Shown in pieces: positions 1 through 9,068 of a DNA stretch of 64,000 bases. Origin of the DNA: Legionella nautarum (GTDB lineage: Bacteria; Pseudomonadota; Gammaproteobacteria; Legionellales; Legionellaceae); assembly GCF_001467895.1 (NCBI RefSeq), contig NZ_LNYO01000013.1:1-64000 (forward strand), written 5' to 3'. The first letter of the stretch is position 1, and each line of letters opens with the position of its first letter. The notes under the pieces were generated by a model that did no database searches, was not told where the DNA came from, and worked only from the letters and a program-made list of their open reading frames with translations. Position numbers and translations under genes: made by a program.

Positions 1-165
1 GCAGGCGTTGCAGTATTAGACGCAGGTTTTGTTGTGCTGGCAGCAGGTGTTGCTGTGCTAGAGGCAGGTGTGGTTGTACCGGCAGCAGGCGTTGCAGTAC
101 TAGAGGCAGGTGCTGTTGTGCCAGCAGCAGGCGTTGCTGTTGTAGCAGCGGGCACGGCGGTTGTA
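1..165. repeat. 42-bp tandem repeats inside coding sequence
   Basis: Units run 1-42, 43-84 and 85-126, with a partial diverged unit from 127 to about 165. Each begins GCAGGYGTTGC on the plus strand and encodes a 14-residue Ala/Thr/Pro block in the minus-strand gene. Differences between units are mostly single bases, and the array continues beyond the window edge. Confidence 0.85.
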
Positions 166-584
166 CTCGCAGCTGATGCATGCCTGCTGGCCTTAATTGT
201 TTTTCTTTCTGCACGAGCTAACTCTTGCTTCTTATAGGGTTTAGCTAAAGATGAAGATTTTCCTGGAATAGAGAGTTCTTTTTCAGTTGGCATACGAGGA
301 GTTGTACCTGCAGGTTTTGTACCCGCAGGCTTTTTACCTGAAGCAGGTTGTTGAATTGTTGTACTGTGATCTTTAAACTGTTGCGGATTTGCGTCAGAAG
401 AAGCGTGTACCGTATCAGCAATGACATTTTCAGCTTCTTGCAGGACTGCACTATCTGATTGAGCATTTGCAGGGCCAGACATCGTTTGTCCAGTATTTAC
501 ATTCATTGATTTGCTACTATCTTCAGCATACACTGTTGCACTTAAAATAGTCATTAATCCTGCGCACAGCATGGATTTTTTCAT
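1..584 (-). CDS. Secreted Ala/Thr/Pro-rich repeat protein, 3' end outside window
   Basis: The reading frame opens at an ATG at 584 on the minus strand and stays open to the window edge, so the C-terminus is missing. An AGGAGTG ribosome binding site lies 6 bases upstream (591-597). The first 20 residues (MKKSMLCAGLMTILSATVYA) are a clear signal peptide with an AxA-like cleavage site. A hydrophilic Ser/Gln/Lys-rich middle follows, with short Lys-Pro-Ala-Gly-Thr repeats. The last 55 or so visible residues are low-complexity 14-residue repeats of the type TATPAAGTTxPASS. No catalytic domain is visible. I do not recognise the family; an exported or envelope protein with a flexible linker-like tail is the safest description. 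Confidence 0.75.
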   Translation of the reverse strand, partial: MKKSMLCAGLMTILSATVYAEDSSKSMNVNTGQTMSGPANAQSDSAVLQEAENVIADTVHASSDANPQQFKDHSTTIQQPASGKKPAGTKPAGTTPRMPTEKELSIPGKSSSLAKPYKKQELARAERKTIKASRHASAASTTAVPAATTATPAAGTTAPASSTATPAAGTTTPASSTATPAASTTKPASNTATP

Positions 585-814
585 TTATAACACTCCTTGC
601 ATTAAATAGTAATATACTCAAGACTTATCACTTTGCCAGTTTGTGGGATGTATTTCAACAGGGCTTTTGTCTGTTACTTAATCTAAAATCGTGCGAATTG
701 AGTTTAGGTCTGATATTATCGCCACAATTTTAATTAGGTCAATCAACAATTCGATGAGATTGAATTTCAATGTTAATTGAGCTTGTTGCTGGACTAGTGT
801 AATGGGGAAATACG

Positions 815-1579
815 ATGTTTCTAATTACGGGTGGGGGATCAGGGATAGGTCGCGCTTTAGCTCATGCTTTAGCTACTCGCAAGAAAGAAGTGCTTGTCGT
901 AGGCCGACGCGAACAGTTGCTCGCGGAAACAGCAAGCTTTTCCCCTTTAATTAGTTATTTCTCTGCTGATGTATCAACTACTGAAGGCCGTCAACAGATT
1001 AGAGCCTATTTGCAAAAATTCCGCTCGATTGAAGGATTGATTCATAATGCCGGTATTATCGAACCGATAGTTCCACTTACTTCTATGGATGAGGCGTCTT
1101 GGCAAAAGATAATGGCGACGAATTTAAATGCGCCCTTATTTTTGACGCAAGCGCTGATGCCGCAATTAGAGCAAGGGCGTGTGCTTCATATTGGTTCCGG
1201 TGTGGCTTATTTTCCAGTAGCGGGTTGGTCTGGATATTGTGTTTCAAAAGCAGCTTTAGCGATGCTGACACGCTGTTGGCAACTGGAAAACCCCAATTTC
1301 GCAGTGGCTAGTGTCATGCCTGGTATTATTGATACGGATATGCAAGCGTTAATTCGTCACGCTGAGTTTATGGATCCTGAAAAACGTGACTTCTTTGAAG
1401 TTTTACATCAGAAAAACAAATTATTATCCACAGCCACCGTGGCGCTCTTTCTCTCTTGGTTATTATTAGATCTTGAGAAATCACTCTATTTGTCTAAAGA
1501 GTGGGATATTTATGATAAAAGCCACCATCAAGCCTGGCTCATCGACCCGCATCAAGTACCGGATTGGGAGTCAGTATGA
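815..1579 (+). CDS. Short-chain dehydrogenase/reductase (SDR)
   Basis: A 254-residue classical SDR. It carries the nucleotide-binding TGGGSGIG at residues 6-13, NAG near residue 88, a catalytic Ser in the IGSG segment and the active-site pair YxxxK (YCVSK). An Arg after the first beta-alpha unit (VVGRR) would suit NADP(H). The substrate cannot be read from the sequence. Its stop overlaps the start of hutI (ATGA), so the two are translationally coupled, and it heads a four-gene operon. A role in or beside histidine catabolism is only suggested by position. Confidence 0.85.
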   Translation: MFLITGGGSGIGRALAHALATRKKEVLVVGRREQLLAETASFSPLISYFSADVSTTEGRQQIRAYLQKFRSIEGLIHNAGIIEPIVPLTSMDEASWQKIMATNLNAPLFLTQALMPQLEQGRVLHIGSGVAYFPVAGWSGYCVSKAALAMLTRCWQLENPNFAVASVMPGIIDTDMQALIRHAEFMDPEKRDFFEVLHQKNKLLSTATVALFLSWLLLDLEKSLYLSKEWDIYDKSHHQAWLIDPHQVPDWESV

Positions 1580-2787
1580 ACTTCTGCGAACGCTTATTGA
1601 TTAATGCAACGATGATCACTGCTGAGGGGACACAATTAGAAAACCAAGCTATTGCCATTGCCAATGGTCGAATTGCTTGGTGCGGTGCTCATGCGGCCTT
1701 GCCCTCCGATTATCAACAGCAGGCCAAAGTTATTGATGATTGTCAAAATCAATTAATCACACCGGGTTTGATTGATTGCCATACGCATCTTGTTTACGCG
1801 GGTGAGCGGGCTAATGAATTTAAGCTTCGCCTTGAAGGGTTAAGTTACGCGGAGATTGCCAAAGCCGGAGGCGGTATTTTATCCTCTGTCAGGCAGACTC
1901 GTGCCGCTTCAGAAGAGGCTTTATTACAGCAATCCCTAACCAGAATTTTAGCCATGCGTGCTGAAGGGGTGACCACTGTTGAAATTAAATCAGGTTATGG
2001 CCTTGATTTAGAAACAGAACTTAAAATGCTACGTGTGGCCAAACGGTTAGGCGAGCTGAGTGGTTTGAGAGTGAAAACCACCTTTCTGGGGGCGCATGCC
2101 GTTCCTCCTGAATACTCAGACAATAAACAAGGCTATGTGGATTTTCTATGTTCAGAAATGTTGCCTGCTGTTGCCGATACGGGCCTAGCGGATGCAGTCG
2201 ATGTGTTTTGTGAATCCATAGGATTTAGCCTCGCCCAGACAGAACAGATTTTTATCAAGGCTAAAGAATTATCCTTGGCAATCAAATGTCATGCGGAGCA
2301 GTTATCTAATCTTGGTGCCAGTGAACTAGCTGCTAATATGCAAGCGCTGTCCTGCGATCACTTGGAGCATTTGGATCAATCCGGTGTGACAGCTCTGTCG
2401 CGCAGTGGAACAGTCGCAGTTCTCTTACCTGGCGCCTATTATTTTCTGCGTGAAACGATTAAACCACCTGTCGCCCTTTTACGCGAAATGGGTGTGGGAA
2501 TGGCGATTGCTACTGATACAAACCCTGGTACTTCTCCCACAACTTCTTTACTGCTCATGTTAAACATGGCCTGTCAATTCTTTTCCCTGAAAGTGGAGGA
2601 AGCCTTAGCTGGTGTCACTTATCAAGCAGCAAAAGCCTTGGGTGTGGAGAAAGAAACGGGAACGATTGCTGTAGGTTTAGCCGCTGATTTGGTTCGTTGG
2701 TCTGTGAAGGATAGCGCAGCACTTTGCTATTATTTTGGTTATCCTCTGCCCCACAGTACAATGGTGGCAGGTGAATGGTTGAATTAA
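1576..2787 (+). CDS. hutI: Imidazolonepropionase HutI
   Basis: A 403-residue amidohydrolase that hydrolyses 4-imidazolone-5-propanoate to N-formimino-L-glutamate, the third step of histidine degradation. Family signatures are the metal-binding HTHLVYAG, the following [13 protein letters not shown], the [10 protein letters not shown] segment and the DTNPGTSP motif near the C-terminus. I chose the ATG at 1576 because it overlaps the upstream stop by four bases (ATGA); a TTG at 1564 is in frame but has no separate ribosome site. hutH, hutU and hutG are not in the window, so the pathway must be completed elsewhere. The downstream OPT transporter could plausibly supply peptide-derived amino acids. 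Confidence 0.95.
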   Translation: MNFCERLLINATMITAEGTQLENQAIAIANGRIAWCGAHAALPSDYQQQAKVIDDCQNQLITPGLIDCHTHLVYAGERANEFKLRLEGLSYAEIAKAGGGILSSVRQTRAASEEALLQQSLTRILAMRAEGVTTVEIKSGYGLDLETELKMLRVAKRLGELSGLRVKTTFLGAHAVPPEYSDNKQGYVDFLCSEMLPAVADTGLADAVDVFCESIGFSLAQTEQIFIKAKELSLAIKCHAEQLSNLGASELAANMQALSCDHLEHLDQSGVTALSRSGTVAVLLPGAYYFLRETIKPPVALLREMGVGMAIATDTNPGTSPTTSLLLMLNMACQFFSLKVEEALAGVTYQAAKALGVEKETGTIAVGLAADLVRWSVKDSAALCYYFGYPLPHSTMVAGEWLN

Positions 2788-2797
2788 GGGGTTGTCA

Positions 2798-3475
2798 ATG
2801 AAAAGATTGATTTACGCAACTATCTTACTGTGCATTTCACTAGGTTCATGGGCCTTAGTTCCCAAGACAGTCGAGCTTAAAAAAGAGACTGCTGAAATGG
2901 ATCTGCAAATTAAATACCCACAAGGTTATGCCGACAAATCAATTGATACCGCTGTCCTCGCTTTTATTGACGCTCTGCAGAAAGCGGATACCCCGAAAAA
3001 CCAGGAAAAATTACCATCAGATGTGCCGGGAAAAAATAGTTTATATATCAATTATCAGACCAAGTTTCAAAACAAGCAGGCGCTAAGTTTATTGTTTTCA
3101 ATTTCTTCTTACTCCCGCGGGGCTGCTCATCCTGCAAATCAGGTCAAATCCTTAAATTTTTTAAATGGCCTGGTTGTTAATTTGGATCAATTATTTAAAC
3201 CCAATAGTGATTATTTAGCTAAAATCGCGAAATGGAGTCGCGAATCGATGATGAAGAAAAAAATCTCAGACGTTGATTGGGTCACAAAAGGAACTCAACC
3301 CAATGCTGAAAATTATAAGAATTGGTTTTTTACTAAAAATGGCCTTGCAATTGTCTTTGATACTTATCAAGTGGCAGCTTATGTTTACGGGCCGCAAACG
3401 GTTGAAATTCCTAAAAATGAGCTTAACAAGGTCTTGCGCCCAGAAATAGTGAACGCAGTTTGGGGCAAGCAATGA
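2798..3475 (+). CDS. Exported DUF3298-like protein
   Basis: A 225-residue protein with an N-terminal signal peptide (MKRLIYATILLCISLGSWA). The mature part shows the pattern of the DUF4163/DUF3298 (RsiV/PdaC-like) fold: an early 'LQIKYPQG' strand, a central 'SISSYSRGAAHPANQVKSLNF' segment with the characteristic AHP, and a late 'FDTYQVAAYVYGPQTVEIP' segment. The function is unknown; relatives are periplasmic or lipid-anchored. AAGGGG at 2785-2790 places the start at ATG 2798 rather than the in-frame TTG at 2792. The stop overlaps the start of the OPT transporter by four bases, so it belongs to the same operon. Confidence 0.8.
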   Translation: MKRLIYATILLCISLGSWALVPKTVELKKETAEMDLQIKYPQGYADKSIDTAVLAFIDALQKADTPKNQEKLPSDVPGKNSLYINYQTKFQNKQALSLLFSISSYSRGAAHPANQVKSLNFLNGLVVNLDQLFKPNSDYLAKIAKWSRESMMKKKISDVDWVTKGTQPNAENYKNWFFTKNGLAIVFDTYQVAAYVYGPQTVEIPKNELNKVLRPEIVNAVWGKQ

Positions 3476-5472
3476 ATGAATCGAGCCCGTTTATCGCAGC
3501 GGATAGAAAAGTCGCTGAACTAACAGTGCGTAGCATTGTGTTGGCGATCATACTGACAGTGTTATTAGCACTATCAAATGCCTATCTAGCACTTAAATTA
3601 GGTATTTTAACTTCTGCTTCGATTCCCGCAGCGATTATCTCCATGGGAATTTTGCGTCTGTTTAAGGATTCAACCATCCTTGAAAATAATGCGGTACAAA
3701 CTGCAGCGTCAGCGGGCGAGGCTGTTGCTGGAGGAATTGTTTATACCATACCCGCCCTCATTATTATTCAATACTGGAATAGCTTCGATTATTTAACTAA
3801 TTTTTTTATTGCTGCCTGTGGGGGAATTTTAGGAGTTTTATTTTCAATTCCTTTGCGCCGTGTACTTGTTAATGAGCCTGTACTGCGTTTTCCTGAGGGT
3901 CGAGCGATAGCGGAAGTATTGAAATCATCGGCTGAGAAAGCAGGCATTCGCGATATTTTTCTTGGTGGGGCAATTGGCGGGTTAATTGAACTATTCCAAT
4001 CGGGTTTTAAAATAATCGCGAGTACTTGGACTTTTTGGTTCACCGCAAAACGATCGTTATTTGGTTTTGGTGTTGGTTTTTCAGCGACCATGATTGGCGC
4101 GGGTTATTTAGTCGGTCATGAAATGGCGATAAGTATTTTTCTAGGTGCTATTATTTCTTGGCTGATTGCAATGCCTATTGTTAGCCAATTTTACCCCCAT
4201 TTCCTGATTCAATATCCCCCAGAAAAAGCGGCCAGTTTTTTATGGAATAGCGAAATGCGCTATTTGGGAATTGGCGCGATGTTGTTTGCGGGGACTTGGA
4301 CTTTTATTAAGTTAATAAAACCTTTGGCGAAATCGATGAGTGTTTCTTTTAGTGCTTTTATGGCAAAAAGTCATCAAGGAAAACAATTGCCACGTACTGA
4401 TCGAGATATTCCCATGCCCTTTATCTTAATAGGGGTGTTGTTTATGGGCGCTATCTTGTTTTTGTTCTTCCAATTCATTTTTCCCTTATCAGAAGTTGGT
4501 TTGAATGAAGTTTATGGGCCTACTTTGGTTTTTGCCGCGGTATTTTATGTATTGGTCATTGGTTTTTTATTTTCAGTCATTACTGGGTATTTTTCTGGTA
4601 TGGTGGGTGTTACCGCAAGTCCAGGAAGTTCTGTCGTGATTGCGGGGATGCTCTTTGCCGCTTCGTTGCTACTGACTTTAATTAATCATGCCTTACCATT
4701 GCCTTTGAGTGATGGGCAAATCAAGGCCGCAGAGGCAATCACTATTATTATCGGTTCGGTAGTCACTGGAATTGCTGCGATTGCTAATGACAATACGCAG
4801 GATTTAAAAGTAGGCCAATTAGTGGGAGCTACTCCCTGGCGCCAGCAAGTGATGCTCTTACTGGGGGTGGTGATTTCTTCTTTAGTCATTCCTCCTGTGA
4901 TGCAATTACTCTTTGAAGTGTATGGAATAGCAGGGGTTATGCCCCATGAAGGCATGGATGTTAGCCAATCCTTGCCAGCTCCTACCGCAGCATTAATGGC
5001 AGCAATCACTGAAGCAGTTTTTCGCAATGCACTTCCTTGGACAATGATGCTCTTTGGTGCCTCGGTGATTTTTTTACTTTTGCTGATCAATTATCTGTTT
5101 AAGATGCATCGCTATTTTAGACTATCCATTCTAGGCGTGGCGATTGGCATGTATTTACCTATTTCTTCATCCTTTCCTCTGTTTTTAGGAGGAATGATCG
5201 CCTTGGTTGTTCATCGTCGTATCAATAGACGTGCCATACCCGACGAAGAAAAGCATTTGCATAAGCAAAAAGGAATTTTAATTGCCTGTGGTCTAGTTGC
5301 AGGCTCTGCTATCATGGACGTGCTACTCGCTATTCCTTTTTCCATCCTGCACTCTCCTGATGCTTTAACTTTAGTAGGACCAGGTTGGGACAGTTATAGT
5401 ATTGTTCTTGCGCTAATATCAACCTTAGCCTTGGCTGTGTGGATTGGCCAGCGAGTTTGCGGGAAAAAATAA
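3472..5472 (+). CDS. OPT family oligopeptide transporter
   Basis: A 666-residue polytopic inner-membrane protein with about 14-16 hydrophobic segments. It matches the bacterial OPT family: an N-terminal 'NAYLALKLGI' segment, a conserved 'ENNAVQTAASAGEAVAGGIVYTIPA' region, 'FSGMVGVTASPGSS', and 'ANDNTQDLKVGQLVGATPWRQQ' near residue 450. Members import small peptides or metal chelates by proton symport; the substrate here is unknown. The start at ATG 3472 overlaps the upstream stop (ATGA). It is the last gene of the SDR-hutI operon. No clear intrinsic terminator follows in the 100 bases before the convergent ankyrin gene. Confidence 0.9.
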   Translation: MNESSPFIAADRKVAELTVRSIVLAIILTVLLALSNAYLALKLGILTSASIPAAIISMGILRLFKDSTILENNAVQTAASAGEAVAGGIVYTIPALIIIQYWNSFDYLTNFFIAACGGILGVLFSIPLRRVLVNEPVLRFPEGRAIAEVLKSSAEKAGIRDIFLGGAIGGLIELFQSGFKIIASTWTFWFTAKRSLFGFGVGFSATMIGAGYLVGHEMAISIFLGAIISWLIAMPIVSQFYPHFLIQYPPEKAASFLWNSEMRYLGIGAMLFAGTWTFIKLIKPLAKSMSVSFSAFMAKSHQGKQLPRTDRDIPMPFILIGVLFMGAILFLFFQFIFPLSEVGLNEVYGPTLVFAAVFYVLVIGFLFSVITGYFSGMVGVTASPGSSVVIAGMLFAASLLLTLINHALPLPLSDGQIKAAEAITIIIGSVVTGIAAIANDNTQDLKVGQLVGATPWRQQVMLLLGVVISSLVIPPVMQLLFEVYGIAGVMPHEGMDVSQSLPAPTAALMAAITEAVFRNALPWTMMLFGASVIFLLLLINYLFKMHRYFRLSILGVAIGMYLPISSSFPLFLGGMIALVVHRRINRRAIPDEEKHLHKQKGILIACGLVAGSAIMDVLLAIPFSILHSPDALTLVGPGWDSYSIVLALISTLALAVWIGQRVCGKK

Positions 5473-5573
5473 AAAAGCGCCCATGCTAATTCAATGGTGA
5501 CGCGTACGATCCCTTGTTTTTCCATGGGATGAAGGCGTTATGTACATGATGTACAAAGATAAGCTATTGCCGT

Positions 5574-7151
5574 TTATTTAGGGCCAGAGTAGAGATTTTG
5601 AGTGGTTAACGATGCTATTTCGCTGCCAGCTACACTGAAGAAATTATTTGTGAAGTTAGTCTGAAAATGACTTCTCTCTGTATTTCTATGCTGCAAAATT
5701 TCTTGTAGTGGTTCTATGAGCCTGTAATTGGCTGTGGCTTGTGCCAGTTCTAGGGCTCGAATGATTTTGGCTTTTGGAGATTCTTTCGCTTTCTCTAGTA
5801 ATCGTAGTGTTATGTTATTTTGACGAGCAATAATGGCTACCTCAAGTGAGTTAACAGAAACCATTCGCGGAAGCTGGCCTTGATACTCTGCTTTTAAAAA
5901 GGTTTCTACAGCCGCTTTGTTATTATGCTTTTCTGCCAAATTCAGTAGATATCGTGTGCGGGTCGTTATTTCCGCCATTATTGAGGCGTTGCGATTCAAT
6001 AAACAATCGACTATTTCACTATGACCTGCTTTTACTGCAAAAATTAAAGCAGTAGCCCCGTCTGCATAGGGAGCATTGACATTTATTCTATTATCAGCAA
6101 GCAAAATTTGTGCTGTTGCAGTGTCAGCTTTGTGCACTGCTGCAAATAAAGCAGTAGCTCCATCAGTACGGCGTGCATTGATATTAACTCTTTTATCTTT
6201 CAGCAAAAGTTGTACTGTTGTAAGATGACCATTTTGTGCTGCCAAGAATAAAGCAGTGTGCCCATCTACACAGGGTGCATTGATATCAATTCTTTCGTCG
6301 GCAAGTAAAAGTTTAATTACTTCGTTGTGACCTTTTATTGCTGCGATTATTAAAACATGAGCACTATTGTCATGGGTCGCAGAGATATTTACTTTAGGGT
6401 GGGCTAGCAACAGTTTGATTGCTTCGCTGTGACCATAAAAGGCAGCTAATAATAGGGGAGTAGTCGCATTGCTCCTTTTTGCATTGACATCAAGCTCCTC
6501 TTTTTTTAATAACCACATTAGGGCCTCACTGTGATTAGCTTGAGCTGCTAAATGTAATACGGTGTCGCCTGATAAAGTAGTGGTAGTTAGGCGATATCCT
6601 AAATTTTTTAATTGTTTAATATAAGAAAGCGGTTGGCGACAAAGAATAGCCCAGTGCAGCAGTGTAAACCCTAAGGTATCTGTTTGTTCAAGGTCGAGAA
6701 CTTTCCCATCTTGGCTGCGATACTGCGGTATTATTAATTTTTTATAAATAAAACGAAGGATCTCCCTATTATTTAATTTACAGGCCCAGTCCTGTAGGGT
6801 TAATCCATTGATGTCCTTAGAATATAAATCGGCTAACTTGATTTTTTCTTTGATTAAGTTGTTATTGCCGACCAAAAGCAAGAATAATAACTCAGGAAGA
6901 TGCTTATCTCCTTCTTTAGGCCATTGATCTTTTATGGTTGTTTTTAAGTTAGTCCGGCTACGGGGAAAATATTGTTGAAGAATAGTTTGAGCCATTTTTT
7001 TGCGAAAACGCTGATCATTGATAATGCGGTAAAAACTTGATGAAACTTGTTTTGCCTTATGCAAGTCAATTGAGGGTAAACCCTGCAAAATGGCAAAAAC
7101 TATTTCATCCGGTTGACCAGCTAAACTGAGACGTTCGTTAGGAGAAAACAT
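5574..7151 (-). CDS. F-box/ankyrin repeat protein, candidate Dot/Icm effector
   Basis: A 525-residue soluble protein without a signal peptide. Residues about 8-50 read as an F-box ('LAGQPDEIVFAILQGLPSIDLHKA' then 'QVSSSFYRIINDQRFRKK'), the motif that docks onto Skp1 in SCF ubiquitin ligases. Residues about 115-390 contain roughly eight ankyrin repeats, seen from recurring 'GxTALxxAAxxGHxxxVxLLL' and 'INAxxxDG' phrases. The C-terminal 135 residues are helical with no assigned domain. The layout recalls Legionella AnkB/LegAU13, which recruits host SCF, but this protein is much longer and lacks a C-terminal CaaX box (it ends SGPK). Effector status is inferred from architecture; no strong ribosome site is visible. 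Confidence 0.85.
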   Translation of the reverse strand: MFSPNERLSLAGQPDEIVFAILQGLPSIDLHKAKQVSSSFYRIINDQRFRKKMAQTILQQYFPRSRTNLKTTIKDQWPKEGDKHLPELLFLLLVGNNNLIKEKIKLADLYSKDINGLTLQDWACKLNNREILRFIYKKLIIPQYRSQDGKVLDLEQTDTLGFTLLHWAILCRQPLSYIKQLKNLGYRLTTTTLSGDTVLHLAAQANHSEALMWLLKKEELDVNAKRSNATTPLLLAAFYGHSEAIKLLLAHPKVNISATHDNSAHVLIIAAIKGHNEVIKLLLADERIDINAPCVDGHTALFLAAQNGHLTTVQLLLKDKRVNINARRTDGATALFAAVHKADTATAQILLADNRINVNAPYADGATALIFAVKAGHSEIVDCLLNRNASIMAEITTRTRYLLNLAEKHNNKAAVETFLKAEYQGQLPRMVSVNSLEVAIIARQNNITLRLLEKAKESPKAKIIRALELAQATANYRLIEPLQEILQHRNTERSHFQTNFTNNFFSVAGSEIASLTTQNLYSGPK

Positions 7152-7346
7152 GAATTTTCAAGCGGTTATAAAAGATGGAAGAATCATAATAGCGGCCTTG
7201 ATTTTATCAAAGAAAAATTTGAATTCTGTCATTTCCATTTTGGGATGATCAACGTTTTTCTTGGGTTGAACGCTGTGAATTTAGCGTTTTATGCTTTGCT
7301 CTATACTTAATATGATGGCAATCAACGAAGTACTAAGGAGGATGCC

Positions 7347-7625
7347 ATGAAGACACATTCTATATCATTTTCAGGATTATTACGGTTAGTAGCTATAGCG
7401 GGTTTGTTATCTTTAGCAGCAGGCTACAGTTCTAATGCTAATGCGGAGGATGGATGTGGGTGTGGATATCACAGGAGTTTTGAAGGGGGCTGCATTCGAA
7501 ACTATCAAGGCTCATATTTAAGACCTACCGTCTATTATTCAAATTACCCAGTAGGCTATTACACAACGGCAGGATATTATCCAACTTGTTGGACTAATGC
7601 TCTAGGTTTTACACAATGTTATTAA
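7347..7625 (+). CDS. Small exported Tyr/Gly/Cys-rich protein
   Basis: A 92-residue protein behind a strong ribosome site (AAGGAGG at 7335-7341). Residues 1-33 are a signal peptide ending ANA. The mature 59 residues are unusual: a DGCGCGYHR start, ten or so tyrosines and six cysteines (one C-terminal CY), consistent with a disulphide-bonded envelope or surface peptide. I do not recognise a family. A strong intrinsic terminator follows at 7665, so it is a monocistronic unit. Confidence 0.7.
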   Translation: MKTHSISFSGLLRLVAIAGLLSLAAGYSSNANAEDGCGCGYHRSFEGGCIRNYQGSYLRPTVYYSNYPVGYYTTAGYYPTCWTNALGFTQCY

Positions 7626-7664
7626 GCAATAGTATCTCTAAAATTAACCTAGAAAAACCTCATT

Positions 7665-7690
7665 TCCTCCGATTTAATCGGAGGATTTTT
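7665..7690 (+). terminator. Rho-independent terminator
   Basis: A perfect 8-bp stem, TCCTCCGA (7665-7672) with TCGGAGGA (7678-7685), a TTTAA loop and a T5 tract, 40 bases after the stop of the small exported protein gene. Confidence 0.85.
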
Positions 7691-7715
7691 ATTCTGGATT
7701 CAGATTGGGTGATAG

Positions 7716-8651
7716 CTAAGTATGAATCGGGGTTGTAGGTGGAGAATTGTTTTCTTCTTTCTCTGTTTGTAAAGTGAATTTTCTTCTCGCAATGAGTTCA
7801 GCCTCTGCTGTTTGAAAAATCGATTTACTAGATCTTGCAAGTTGCAGAGCAGCTTTTTCATCTAGGAAGGATCCAACATACCCACCCATTTCAATTGGAA
7901 GATCTAAGCTACAGAAGAAACCCATTCCTGCTCCACGAGCAAAGGGTTGATTAGCTAATGCTAAATACCCACTCTTTATCTCTTTATATTTATTTTCTCT
8001 CCAACTTTTTACTGCTTCAGGAGCTTTATTATTAAAAATGTCTTCGTCCAAGGAGAGATGGGTTAAAAACGAATAATGAGGAAAAATTCCCTGTAATACT
8101 TTTAAATCAGATGGTGTTTTGATTATTTGCTCTAAAATTTTATTCTTAAGTATTAACTTAAATAATTCATCTTTACAACCAGGGAAGGCTTCGACAATCA
8201 GTTTAACCTCATAAGTACTTTTCATGTTCTTTTTAGCGGTAAGAATAAGATATTGATACAAGTAAGTTTGATAGGCAGGAAATTGATGGGCATATTGTTT
8301 AATATATTCAGGACCAAGGGCTATTGGGTTTGACTTCGAGGGATTTACGATGAATTCGAATAACCGTTTTTGTCCTTCAGGACACCATAAACATAATTTC
8401 TCTATATCACTACCAATTGTCACCATTTTTTCTAAATATTCTGGTAAGAATGTGCAATCAATTAATTGTGTTTTATTTTCAGGAAACGTTACGAGTAATT
8501 GTTGGAAATCAAAGAAACTTTTTAAAAACCTAGGCAAAATGTTGGGCTGCATAAGATATTCGAATAATTTCTGTTTTTTTTCTAAATCTAAATCTTTAGC
8601 AAACTGTTTTACTTCTTGGGTAGAAATTATTTTTTCAAAACTCTCTTTCAT
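7716..8651 (-). CDS. Unknown protein with C-terminal F-box-like motif
   Basis: A 311-residue soluble protein, no signal peptide. Residues 40-200 contain loosely repeated helical phrases built on 'FP/CPxxxxxLfxxi' (FPENKTQLID, CPEGQKRLFEFI, FPAYQTYLYQYLI, FPGCKDELFKLIL), a pattern that suggests an alpha-helical repeat. Residues 250-285 ('LDLPIEMGGYVGSFLDEKAA' followed by LQLARSSKSIFQTAEAEL) fit the F-box consensus LPxE...L...L..vSk. The tail is short, charged and Ser/Pro/Thr-rich (EKEENNSPPTTPIHT), as in many Dot/Icm substrates. It neighbours another F-box-like gene. Family assignment and secretion are inference; it could also be an unrelated helical protein. Confidence 0.65.
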   Translation of the reverse strand: MKESFEKIISTQEVKQFAKDLDLEKKQKLFEYLMQPNILPRFLKSFFDFQQLLVTFPENKTQLIDCTFLPEYLEKMVTIGSDIEKLCLWCPEGQKRLFEFIVNPSKSNPIALGPEYIKQYAHQFPAYQTYLYQYLILTAKKNMKSTYEVKLIVEAFPGCKDELFKLILKNKILEQIIKTPSDLKVLQGIFPHYSFLTHLSLDEDIFNNKAPEAVKSWRENKYKEIKSGYLALANQPFARGAGMGFFCSLDLPIEMGGYVGSFLDEKAALQLARSSKSIFQTAEAELIARRKFTLQTEKEENNSPPTTPIHT

Positions 8652-9068
8652 AATGATTTAGCAAAGATTAAATGTTATTTATTATACAAGTTGAAGTTGA
8701 ATGTGGCAAAAATTATATAAAGCTAGCCATCATTCGTAGTCCTGGCTGCAAGCAACCAAGCTTGGTTTACAGCCTAGCTCTAGAATGTTTGAAGTTGATT
8801 ATATTGACGATGAACTTGTCTTAAAAATACCTTGTGTTTCTAATTCTTTGTTAAAAAATTTAACGAAAAAAGTTTACTCAACTTGAGATTTTTTTTATTT
8901 ATTCGCGTAAATTAGGCTATATAGCTTACAGTAGCGCGTGAAAGTTCACCCAAAGTGAATAACCAAGCTCCAGCAGGAAGTGATAGCTCATTCAAAGCTA
9001 GCTAGTGAAATGCAGGATTTTATAGAGACAGCTTTGGTGGCTGTCTGAAAAACTTGTTAAAGGATCTT
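8652..9068. other. Intergenic region without a supported gene
   Basis: AT-rich spacer between divergent genes. It holds one copy of a short repeat (CCTGGCTGCAAGCAACCA at 8741-8758, again at 22487), an open frame of only 33 codons at 8785-8886 with no ribosome site, and a stem AGACAGC/GCTGTCT at about 9026-9046 just upstream of the acetyltransferase. I see no RNA gene or recognisable coding remnant. Confidence 0.5.

Noticed and set aside
34-237. Plus-strand open frame of Ala/Gly/Val repeats
   Set aside because: It is the antisense reading of the 42-bp repeats in the secreted protein; that strand has a signal peptide and ribosome site, this one has neither.
1099-1311. Open frame inside the SDR gene
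   Set aside because: Shadow frame within a strongly supported gene; no ribosome site.
3789-4091. 100-codon antisense frame in the OPT transporter gene
   Set aside because: Translation is low-complexity Pro/Lys/Ile, a mirror of hydrophobic coding sequence.
8785-8886. 33-codon open frame in the 8.7-kb spacer
   Set aside because: No ribosome site, no recognisable similarity and too short to separate from chance.
9026-9046. Hairpin AGACAGC/GCTGTCT considered as a terminator or riboswitch
   Set aside because: No T-tract on either strand and no recognised riboswitch consensus.
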